A stretch of 64,000 nucleotides of DNA from the NCBI GenBank assembly GCA_014843695.1, contig CM026402.1, positions 14,489,374 through 14,553,373 of the forward strand. Direction: 5' to 3'. The notes below the pieces were generated by a model, which worked only from the letters and a program-made list of their open reading frames with translations, did not search any database and had not been told where the DNA came from. A program made the position numbers and the translations under genes. The first letter of the stretch is position 1. Each line of letters starts with the position of its first letter. Positions 23,738 through 38,509 of the stretch are shown here, one piece after another. The DNA is from Archivesica marissinica. Its lineage: Eukaryota > Mollusca > Bivalvia > Venerida > Vesicomyidae.

Positions 23738-24190
23738 GATGTAACTTCGGGTTTTGCTGGATTAAACTTGACTAGCCACTGTTTGGCCCAATCAGATATT
23801 AATTGTAAATCTGAATGTAAAATAGTTTCCATGACAGTAGAATCTGAGGTAGTTACAGCAAGTGAATTATCATCAGCGAATAATCTAGTAGTACTAATGA
23901 GAGATTCGGCTATATCATTAATATAAACAAGAAATAAAAGTGAACCCAGAACTGACCCTTGAGGTACTCAAACTGTAATTGTTTTTTGGAATTAGAGGAT
24001 TGTCCTACAGATACTCTTTGTTCGCGATTATGAAGATAGTCTGTGGTCCAGTTAAGCAAATTTCCCGAAACTCCGTTTTGTTTTAATTTGAATAAAATAC
24101 CTTTGTGCAAGACTAGGTCAAATGCTTTAGATATATCGCAAAATACCATACACGTTGCTTTTCTCTCATCGAAACCTTTGTTATAGGGAA
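23738..24190 (-). pseudogene. LINE reverse transcriptase fragment, abutting the 54-bp satellite
   Basis: Read on the minus strand from about 24190: MVFCDISKAFDLVLHKGILF, then DYLHNREQRVSVGQSS. After a one-base frameshift near 23975 it continues VPQGSVLGSLLFLVYIND, then the RT catalytic box LFADDNSLAV, then DLQLISDWAKQWLVKFNPAK. These are canonical RT palm and thumb motifs of a Jockey/CR1-type non-LTR element. The frame stops at the satellite boundary. Both ends are missing and it is not functional. Confidence 0.9.
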
Positions 24191-24239
24191 CTACACATTT
24201 GTATTAAACCATACAATCTAATATGCTACATGTAATGCT

Positions 24240-26590
24240 ACGAGTATACTAGTATATATATTTAAGTACAGGGATTCTACTCTGTGGGATGTCAGCTTTC
24301 GCATCGATCAGTAAAATGGCCCTATCTGAAACAATTTTGTACACATATATCCGAATATAACGCCTATCCCGAGTCTTTATATTGTTCTTCAAATAAAACA
24401 CAACTTTAAGCTGCGTGCATGTATACTTTGCAAACAATTGACCTTTTTGCAAACGCTACTTAGGCACGCCCCCCATAGTTACCGGTGCTCGCTGTAACCA
24501 CGCGAGACAAGCTATCTAACAAAATGGCGTCTAACGCAGTCCTGCATCGAGTTAATCTAGATAAATTCCGTCGAATTTCTCGGTTTTATTTCACCCAGAT
24601 AAGAATATCTCGTTGAAAGCAAGACAGCAATGGTTTAAGTTTTTCAGTGATGGTTATTTCTCTAAAGTACAGATATATTTAACGGTTGAGGACATGTTAA
24701 GTGTTCGTGGAAAATGCTTTCGCAGTCAACGGAAGAGTGAACAACCATATCGTGTCAACTTTGACATCAAAAGAAATGAAATATGCCACCGTCTTGAGAG
24801 ACTCGACCCTATGCCTCCTAGAAGACTCGAACATTAGGCCCAAAAACTGAACACCAGTAAGTTCACTGAGCTAATATGGGAATCCCACAGCTCTGCACAT
24901 GCATGGGTACTATTACTACTATCTGATCCCTAGTCCACCATCCACGACAATATGTATGAACCACATGTATAATTTTAATCACCATTATACTCACATATCT
25001 CTTGTGAACAGTAAATCTATAAATGCAGAATATATTTTTTCGAAATATTTTATTATGCATAAATAAATTAATTTCAACTTACTGTTGTGCAAATATATCT
25101 GTTTGCATTAATTTTGGATGTATTCAGCTGGTCGTTTAATTCACCTTAGACATGTTTCAAGATTTGTCTTAGGTTTTGGAAATGGCACGAATTTAACGTC
25201 ACCTATCAATCGATCTGGATATCTACTATCACTGTCACACAGACCGTAACTACATCTTTTCACCATTGTCAATGACAGACAGCATTAATTAATTTGTAAT
25301 TATTTTTCAAAACATAATTTCAGATCACGATCACTCGTTATCAGATTTGATTAAAACGTTACTAAATAACTCGTTTGTCTGACAGAACGATAAAACAATG
25401 ATTCGGTGTAGTAATCAATGCTATAATTATGTGCACACATTTTATAATTGACCAATTAGCACAATCAGTGCTAAATTCCGATGTGCAATTTTGATCTTGA
25501 TAATAGCAGTAGGCTCCTATCCGGGATATTATACAGTCGGCGGTCTCTGTGATGTACCGGTAGTCGATTAATCCCAATAAACAGTGTGACACGCTTAAAT
25601 TTGATTGCTGTTTGCTAGAAAAAAATGACTATATGGGGTCAGTCGGTGTTTTTATAGATGCATTGTTTTTAAAGCAGCTGTGTGGTATTTTGTGGTTCAT
25701 ATACACACTTTTAGATTTGTCCAAGGATTTTGAAATGGGTTGAATTTAACGTCGATCACCAGGATGTCGACTAATTTTGTACTATAACTAACCCACACAC
25801 CAAAGCTACACATTTTCAACATCATTAAAACAATTTTAAACCCGTATTTTCGATCAAATTCACGCCTTTTCAAATTTGTCTACTCGTTACTAGTTTGTCT
25901 AATATGCATTGTTTGTCTAACAAGATGGCGGCGATAATGTTATTCACTGTTAAAACTCTCCCGTCGAAGATTTTTTGTTGTTGCTGACAGAACCCGTGTC
26001 CTAGTATGGAAATGTGACCTGCTATGACCAATGTTTGTGGCAAACGAGCGTTGTGATTGAATTATGATTATTCTTCATATAAAACAACAAGCACCTAGTT
26101 ACATTCTAATAATCCAATCAGAACGCTCGTTTCAACGCGAATTGCGCCGCTTTAGAAATTTTCAAAACAAATTCAAAAATTCTACGAAATCTCTTTTTGA
26201 CGTACATTTTTGCCGAATAAACAAACCTACACGTTAGTGGAAACATATTTTATTGATAATGTTATTCACAGTTAAAACTCTCCCGTCGAAAATATTTTGT
26301 TGTTGCTGACAGAACCCGTGTCCTAGTATGGAAATGTGACCTGCTATGGCCAATGTCTGTGGCAATTGTTTGCAAAGTATACATGCACGCAGCTTAAAGT
26401 TGTGTTTTATTTGAAGAACAATATAAATACTCGGGATAGATAGATTTGGACAGATTTGTACACAATTGTTTCAGATAGGGCCATTTTACTGATCGATGCG
26501 AAATCTGACATCCCACAGAGTAGAATCCCTGTACTTAAATATATATATACTAGTACCCCCAAACGTGCCGAATCCCTGTGAGTGGGACAT
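24240..26590. mobile_element. Composite element bounded by ~200-bp inverted repeats
   Basis: 24241-24460 and 26366-26560 are inverted copies of each other (for example GTATACTTTGCAAACAATTG versus CAATTGTTTGCAAAGTATAC, and CTCTGTGGGATGTCAG versus CTGACATCCCACAGAG). The right terminus continues into CCCCCAAACGTGCCGAATCC, which also ends the solo hairpin at 13986-14085. Internal direct duplications occur at 25150-25270 versus 25700-25820 and at 25938-26040 versus 26262-26365. It encloses the coding-like segment at 24524-24837. No transposase is seen, so it is non-autonomous. Confidence 0.75.
24524..24837 (+). pseudogene. Coding-like segment inside the TIR element, frameshifted
   Basis: A start at 24524 reads MASNAVLHRVNLDKFRRISR, then stops. 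One frame over, from about 24603, it reads KARQQWFKFFSDGYFSKVQI and on through GKCFRSQRKSEQPYRVNFDI. The composition looks protein-like and is vaguely reminiscent of the N-terminal region of invertebrate SWIM/YqaJ-type proteins, but I am not sure of that. The frame change and the stop at 24835 mean it is broken or has an intron I cannot place. Possibly a captured gene fragment. Confidence 0.4.
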
Positions 26591-26653
26591 GTCGGTGATC
26601 TTTCAATTCATTGTCCCCTAGACACGATGCAAACTGACACACTAACATCATCC

Positions 26654-26983
26654 TTAGCTCTTTGCATGCCTAGTTAATAAAATCACATATGTAACGCCAC
26701 GTCTGTTCAGGATCTATGTTGTTTGCTATTCAGCCAAGTGTTTTAGCTCCATTATCCGAATAGCACAGTTCTGTGCCGTCTGATCAGGATCTATGGTGTT
26801 TGCTATTCAGCCAAGTGTTTTAGCTCCATTATCCGAATAGCAAAAGTTCTGTTCCGTCTGATCAGGATCTATGGTGTTTGCTATTCAGCCAAGTGTTTTA
26901 GCTCCATTATCCGAATAGCAAAAGTTCTGTTCCGTCTGATGTTTGCAAGTGATTTTATCTGCTGCTAGCGTGCAAATGGTTAA
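26654..26983 (+). mobile_element. TTAA-type MITE with an internal 78-bp triplication
   Basis: The ends TTAGCTCTTTGCATGC and GCGTGCAAATGGTTAA match the TTAACCCTTTGC / GCATGCAAAGAGTTAA termini at 60870-61091. Inside, a 78-bp unit (TTTGCTATTCAGCCAAGTGT, TTTAGCTCCATTATCCGAAT) is present three times at about 26703-26943; the 60870 copy has only one. Confidence 0.85.
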
Positions 26984-27339
26984 CCATGCCAATAACTACT
27001 AAAACATCTGTAACGATATACTATGAAACTTCAGAGATACACTTACCACAATACCATTATGTTTTAATTCCATGGGTATTAATGTACACTAAGAAACTGT
27101 GCAAACTATGATTAACAGCGGTGTAGGGCATACCGACCCATTTGCCATTATCGATGTTGTTGTTTGTGGTGTATTATATTATTGTATGTGTACTTGTATT
27201 GGCAATAAAATATGTTTAAACCAGGGCATACTGTCAAATAAAGACTTAGCATACACGATATATAAGGCTCTGTGTACTTGTAGTAGAACAGTTAACGAGA
27301 ACGAGCGAACAAGCCCACTTACCCTCAGACTAACGTCGA

Positions 27340-27640
27340 TGTAGAGACACAGAGTAGAGTACTGCTGGAAGCTGTAGTTTGTTCCAGAGTGGGATGATTC
27401 TTGGAAAGAAGCTGTACTTGTTTGATGTTGAGTACTGCAGCAGCAGCTGGGGGAGTGGGACGGTTCTTGGAAAGAAGCTGAACTTGAAGTAATCTGTCGA
27501 TGTACTGCTGTAACCTGTTGTTTGTTCCAGAGTGGGAGGGTTCTTGGAAAGGTGTAATTGAAATAATCTGTTGATGTAGAGTACTGTTGGAATCTGTAGT
27601 TTGTTCCCGAATGGGAGGGTTCTTGGAAAGATAAAAATGT
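27340..27640. repeat. Degenerate ~75-bp tandem repeat, about 4 copies
   Basis: Units share TTGTTCCAGAGTGGGAGG, GTTCTTGGAAAGAAGCTG and a STACTGYTG motif. The unit resembles retroelement-derived DNA at 35820-35880 (GATTGTTCTTGGAAAAAAGG, GTAGTAGTCTGTAG), a possible source. Confidence 0.75.
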
Positions 27641-27727
27641 TCCGATCCACAATTGTCCCAAGGCGACCATCTACGGAACACACAGACAACCAGTATACAT
27701 GTATCAAATTTGGCCAATAACAAATTA

Positions 27728-28030
27728 TCTCACCATCTGCGTATCAATGGCAGAACACATGATCTCAGTCTGTGTATCAATGGTAGAACACATGATCTCA
27801 CTGTCTGTGTATCAATGGCAGAACACATGATCTCACTATATGTGTATCAATGGCAGAACACATGATCTCACTATCTGTGTATCAATGGCAGAACACATGA
27901 TCTCACTATCTGTGTATCAATGGCAGAACACATGATCTCACTATATGTGTATCAATGACAGAACACATGATTTCACTATCTGTGTATCAATGGCAGAACA
28001 CATGATCTCACTAATGGTAGAACACAGGAT
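27728..28030. repeat. 35-bp tandem repeat, about 8-9 copies
   Basis: The unit is TGTGTATCAATGGCAGAACA followed by CATGATCTCACTATC. Mild variation only. Confidence 0.95.
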
Positions 28031-28243
28031 CTCATCTCCAGAATCGACTGGATGATATGAACTTTCTCTTTTCCTCCTGCATATTGCCTACAGATTATAC
28101 ATTTAATATCATGTCGAAACATGTTAACGTTTTTATACAGCAAACATCGTCCACATTGCCCCCAGGTAATGAGAAATAATGAAAGTATACAATGCATAAA
28201 TATATTTCGAATCTGAACAAAAGCATGCATAGAGATCAATCAC

Positions 28244-28477
28244 ATAACTCTTTCCTTCAGAGATTTAGGTTAATATACTATTATATCTCCATACAAACGA
28301 CAGCCGTTTAGCTATCATGCAGTGGATAAGTAGTCGCCATATCTATCCCACCTCCATAGATATTATTGGGACATGGGATTCTGGCCTTTATTATGAACAT
28401 TGGTTTGGCTACTACATTGTCAATGTAGGTCGTATTGGTAATGGTGTCAAAAGGTGCTTCTATGGGGGAAAGTGTTG
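28244..28477 (-). mobile_element. TTAA-type MITE (CCCTTTCC family), diverged
   Basis: Reverse orientation of the 38057-38301 element: AACTCTTTCCTTCAGAGATT ... TTCTATGGGGGAAAGTGTTG, with shared internal GACAGCCGTTTAGCTATCAT and CATTGTCAATGTAGG. The terminal TTAA motifs have decayed. Confidence 0.75.
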
Positions 28478-29043
28478 AGGCATCCAAATATACCTGTTTA
28501 CGTTCAAATGTTGTAATATAAAAGCATTATAACTGTTACATCACGGAGGCAACCACCGTTTTGTGTGTAATATCGCATTTTCTGTGCACAAATATATCCC
28601 AAACTTTATATGTGATATTTTGGAAATACAAAACACATTCGGCACGTACCTTATATGTACATAATTTCTACACATTGGATAGATTTATGACATAATTAAG
28701 TAGAAAATGGATGTAGGCATGAATAGTCCTCCTTCCTAGTGACTGTTACCACAGGTTTGAATGTAGTGTTATCCATCAAACATGTTGATTGTTTGATAAT
28801 AAATCAGGGGAGGTAACTGTAGTGTCATTGGGTGAATGTAATCATTGCTTAAACACGCTTGAGATCGACTAGCCATACACATATGCTTGCTTATGACAAA
28901 TCTCTACATATCTGACTGGTTGATGCATATTGTTCAATAAATAAGGTCTCTAATGTGAAATATAGCATTCATCCCTAATTCAAGGACAACAACTCTGGTC
29001 TTACTGGGCTGATTATCACAGCATATCTTAAGTTTGCATGTAA
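28478..29043. other. Unassigned intergenic DNA
   Basis: No gene or element recognised. Confidence 0.4.
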
Positions 29044-29167
29044 CTGGTGCGGGCCGTTGTCTAATGTTGCTAAAACTTGTGGCCCAAACCATTTTCATGC
29101 TATGTATTGTGTCTCTTTGTGTATGACATACTTACTATTGATTTGCAATAAAATATGATTAAACTAA
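29044..29167 (+). mobile_element. Retroelement 3' end (CTGGTGCGGGCCGTTGTC family)
   Basis: Reads CTGGTGCGGGCCGTTGTCTA through to GCAATAAAATATGATTAAAC. It is the dispersed relative of the segment trapped three times in the 1-2096 array. A similar tail end is seen near 27199-27220 and 31848-31867. Confidence 0.65.
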
Positions 29168-29386
29168 AGAGTTTGTGTCTGCGCAAGTTTGGTCAAGACT
29201 GCTAAAGCAATGGAACCTTTAGTGGTAACAAAGTTATTGTTGATGATGCATGATGGACCACGATGTTCAAAATAGCTCACCCATAGAGCTTTGTGCTGTA
29301 GTGAATCTCTAATGTAAATTGTTATTAAATAGTCAATATACCATATTCCACACTCACAACCTAGCTACCTATAAGTTATACTATAC

Positions 29387-29772
29387 CAGGGCTCGACAAA
29401 TCCACTCGTCCGCTCGTATTTACGAGTGACTTTTCGATCTGGACGAGTAGAAATTCCAAGTCGCTTGCCCAGTCGGACGAGTGAACATTTCAGCTAAATA
29501 TCCAATACAAATCGAAGGAACAAAATAAAATAATATCCGTTTTACTTTCTTCGGAATGATTACCAGGCGTGATAATGGGAAATCACCGAGGATATTTTAA
29601 TGTGTTTATGCTGCCACATAATTGCATTTGTTAATAAATTAAAGTGCAATTCTGACGATTTTTAATTTTCCTAAAATACATGGGACGAGTGATAGTCCAA
29701 TCTGGACGAGTGGGACAGTGGCATCACTCGCCCAGTAGGACGAGTAAGAAATTAAACATTTGTCGAGGCCTG
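29387..29772. mobile_element. hAT-like MITE with 5-bp target duplication
   Basis: Termini CAGGGCTCGACAAATC and CATTTGTCGAGGCCTG are inverted repeats. TATAC directly flanks both sides (29382-29386 and 29773-29777). Sub-terminal GGACGAGT motifs are repeated in both arms. 386 bp with no coding capacity. Confidence 0.85.
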
Positions 29773-29779
29773 TATACAT

Positions 29780-30454
29780 GTATGTATATGAAATAAGGCA
29801 CCGCCTAATAGGGGATTTATCTACACTGTTAACGATTTTCTTAAAAGATGGTATGAAATCACCACGAGTGTAAGATTCTTTTTTTTTTTATCACATTAAC
29901 GACAATAAATTGAAGAAAATTAATATTTTTCTGTTTGCCAGTATATTTTTGAGCCTTATTACAGTCAGCTGCATGCGTACGCCATAGTAAATAGTCCCTG
30001 ATAATCAAACAACTTCACGCACATAATCGACACAATACTTTAATCACTGTATATCGCTAGTTGAGCATTTTATTGATCTAAACAGTTGATTTTCAACAAA
30101 TAATGCATAAACACAAACAACATGTATATTTCAAATGTGTGTTGCAAGCTGTCAATGTCATGCCGCAACCAATCAGAATCCTTCCAGATGTTATTAAACG
30201 TGTTGACATATAAGAATTTATGTCATGGCTGTATTACACTGAACACAAGCAAAGTTATGTAATAAACAATATTTCGACAGATTGTTGCATCGTTCAAAGC
30301 GCAAACTAACTTTAGATTGTAACTAAACCAGTTATTCAGAGTTCATAGCCAGTTAGCTTGTGACATTTGGACAACTGGCATGTAACCTAATTCATTAGAT
30401 AGCATAATATAATTCAGTAGCTACAATCTCGTAATCCATTTGAATAGCAGGTTT
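29780..30454. other. Unassigned AT-rich DNA
   Basis: No gene or element recognised. Confidence 0.4.
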
Positions 30455-30720
30455 TCACAGGGCTCATTCTAGGTCATAATCTTTGGGAGATGTGAGAAAG
30501 CGCGCTATCGCGGTCTCAATAAATTTCAACAAATTATGGTTAAAATGCACAGTATCACAATTAAATACAACATATTGAATATGGGCCAGTGTATCTGACC
30601 AAATATTTGTATGAAAATTGTAAAAAACAAACACATTAATTTTTTTATGGAGAAGTGGCCCAGGGGGCGACGTCAGTGTTCCTAGGGCAACTATTTCACC
30701 CACATTGTCCTCTAGAATGA
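30455..30720. mobile_element. hAT-like MITE (CAGGGCTCATTCTAG family)
   Basis: Left CAGGGCTCATTCTAGGTC and right CCTCTAGAATGAGCCGTAG are inverted. It is related to 33108-33357 in the opposite orientation (shared GAGAAAGCGCGC, GGGCGACGTCA/GTGACGCCC). I could not find a clear target duplication. Confidence 0.65.
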
Positions 30721-30789
30721 GCCGTAGGGGGCATAACGTGGGTGTTAGAAACCCCCATGTGATGCGACAAATGTTCAAACCTGTTCCAG

Positions 30790-31025
30790 TTCTTCTGTCT
30801 GATCAGCGCGCTCGCTTCTCACCAATGCAACCTGGGTTCTATTCTCGGACCGGGAAGTATGTGAGATGGTACGGTGGTCGCCAGATCGGACAGGTGGGTT
30901 TTCTCCAGGTACTCCAGTTTCCTCCCACACGAATGACCACATATACGCTTTCATCCGCGACAACGAGAGTGATTAATATAAGTTGATAGAACTTGCTTCG
31001 CACTCGTTGTAAAATAAATAAAGTT
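30790..31025 (+). mobile_element. SINE with a CTCCAGTTTCCTCCCACA body
   Basis: The head-like part (GATCAGCGCGCTCGCTTCTC, GGGTTCTATTCTCGG) is followed by GTGGGTTTTCTCCAGGTACT, CCAGTTTCCTCCCACACGAA and TGACCACATATACGCTTTCA. The tail is GAGTGATTAATATAAGTTGA ... AAATAAATAAAG. The body resembles the widely conserved V-type SINE domain, as far as I can judge by eye. This is the source-type sequence for the 26-bp array at 52685-53458. Confidence 0.75.
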
Positions 31026-31231
31026 CAAGGTATGTGCTAACAATGTGAAATATTTTATTTTATAAACAGGGTCAGTAACTCTGGTGTTATGAAGTTCATC
31101 TTGACTAATATTAACCTCGTTCATTATCTGTTATATGCCATACCGGTACACATCCTATGTAAGATAGATGAATGTTTAAACTTTATTTATTTTACAACGA
31201 GTGCGAAGCAAGTTTTAGCAACAACTAGATG

Positions 31232-31440
31232 AATACTCCGTGGTCGAGTGGTTAGTTGCTGACTTGTATACCACTGTAACCTATCATCACTGATGGTCAC
31301 GGGTTCGAGCACTGTCTGTTTATATAAAACAGTTGGCAGTTTCTTACGGAGGTTGGTGCATCAAGTACTGGTTAACCGCTGGAGCCTGCGCAGGAAAGGT
31401 GTTAGGTGAACTGCCCGTCGCACAAACGGGCAAACGGTAA
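31232..31440 (+). mobile_element. SINE family C in the CCDC59 3' flank
   Basis: The tRNA-like head (CTCCGTGGTCGAGTGGTTAG, box B GGTCACGGGTTCGAGC) is followed by TTACGGAGGTTGGTGCATC, GTACTGGTTAACCGCTGGAG and the tail AACTGCCCGTCGCACAAACG. It lies 38 bp beyond the CCDC59 stop codon, so it is probably transcribed in the 3' UTR, antisense. Confidence 0.85.
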
Positions 31441-31477
31441 TTACGTTAACAATTTGTCGACACACTGTTATCTCTGG

Positions 31478-37160
<5,683 letters not shown>

Positions 37161-37504
37161 ATTTGCTTGTGAAATTCACTTTTGTTATTTATAATACTGC
37201 ACCGGTGCAGTTCGGCTACCTTGAGTACTTCGATCACTTACTAAAGTTTTACTGTCTGAGAACTATAGTTTTTTTTATTCAGTATTCGTCATTCAGGCAT
37301 AAACTTTATGGCTCTTCATTAATTAGTCAGATGGTGGCTGTTGATCTCAATATCAACCGAATATGTTGTACAAGCTACTCCAAAGATTTAGACTTGACGT
37401 TTTACATTAATCGTTTTTGTTCTGATATGTTTTTATCTAGATCTATAGATTTGATAGAGAAAAAATATAAAAATCAATAAAATTAGAAAATCTAATATTA
37501 AAAG
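37161..37504. other. Upstream flank of CCDC59
   Basis: A plus-strand open frame of 149 codons (37031-37480) overlaps CCDC59 exon 1 in antisense and matches nothing I know. The 37240-37480 part could be retroelement sequence preceding the LINE piece at 37505. The CCDC59 promoter should lie here, but I see no clear motif. Confidence 0.35.
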
Positions 37505-37640
37505 GCTGGTTGAGAAAAGTCTTACCTTAGAATCAGGCAGTGTTCCATCAGATTGGAGAAGTGTAGTCGTTTCCCTTTTATATAACAAAGGCCCAAAGTC
37601 CCTGGTCAGTAACTACATGTATGCCAATTTCTCTCACCTG
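37505..37640 (+). pseudogene. LINE RT N-terminal fragment
   Basis: Reads EKSLTLESGSVPSDWRSVVV, SLLYNKGPKSLVSNYM. It matches the canonical SLxxGxVPxDWkxAxVxPifKKGdKslxxNYRPISL segment at the start of non-LTR RT domains. It ends at a stop next to SINE B. Confidence 0.75.
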
Positions 37641-37660
37641 TAGGCTGTACACCTGTATGG

Positions 37661-37872
37661 CGTCCGTGGTCCAGTGGTAGAGCGTCGGATTTGGAATCGA
37701 ACGGTCCCGGGTTCGATACTCGGTCAGGCCACGTATGTAGTGTCATTGAGCAAGACACCTCACACACATTGCTTAGTACTGGTTAATCGCTTAGGTCGGC
37801 TAAGCATACCCAGGAAAACATGTCTAAGTCCCCGCGAGGGTTTTGACATTAAAGGAACATACATATATCGCT
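37661..37872 (+). mobile_element. SINE family B
   Basis: The head GGCGTCCGTGGTCCAGTGGT, box B CCCGGGTTCGATACTCGG, is followed by body TGTAGTGTCATTGAGCAAGA and CTTAGTACTGGTTAATCGCT. The tail is AAAACATGTCTAAGTCCCCG ... GACATTAAAGGAACATACAT. The anticodon stem does not pair, so it is not a tRNA gene. Confidence 0.88.
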
Positions 37873-38056
37873 TCCAAACTATTGGAGAATATTATGGCAT
37901 CATGTAGTAAATAGTCTTCTTAGTTTACTTCCGTTTCCTTCGCTTACAATAACTATCCTTTCTATACACTGTAGTCCACCGCTTGTATATCCTTATGTAG
38001 CCTATACAAGAACCGTATCACTTCAAATAGCGATAACATGTCCCGCATACACGATC

Positions 38057-38301
38057 TTAACCCTTTCCCTCATAGAAGCACATCTTGACGCCATTACCAA
38101 TACCACATACATTGACAATGTAGTAGCCAAACCAATGTTCATAATAAAGGCCAGAAGCTCATGTAGTCCCAATAATATCGATGGAGGTGGGATAGATATG
38201 GCGATTACTTATCCACTGCATGAAAGCTAAATGACTGTCGTTTGTATGAAGATATAATAGTATATTAACCTCTATGAACTCTCTATGAAGGAAAGGGTTA
38301 A
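38057..38301 (+). mobile_element. TTAA-type MITE, best copy
   Basis: TTAACCCTTTCCCTCATAG ... TATGAAGGAAAGGGTTAA: near-perfect ~20-bp inverted termini with TTAA at both outer ends, as in piggyBac-type insertions. 245 bp, non-coding. Confidence 0.88.
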
Positions 38302-38509
38302 AAACGTCCACTATATTCAACCTTAAATCAGCCGTGACCCTTTAATGTAAAGCTATCAATAGACAGTTTTGGAATTCCCTCCACAATCAATTATCAGTAA
38401 AAATATGATATCTGCAAATCTCTCTCCAAATCAATATAAATCCTTCACGTATACAGACGTAACAGAGGTAACAGAGGTAATTGGGTTTGTATGTATCTGC
38501 TCTGCAAAC

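Noticed and set aside
27179..27723. Minus-strand frames of 125-163 codons (FQEPSHSGTNY repeats)
   Set aside because: They come from the degenerate 75-bp repeat and are open in three overlapping frames.
37661..37735. Possible tRNA gene on the plus strand
   Set aside because: The anticodon stem does not pair, and the element has a second copy with the same body and tail at 7045-7255.
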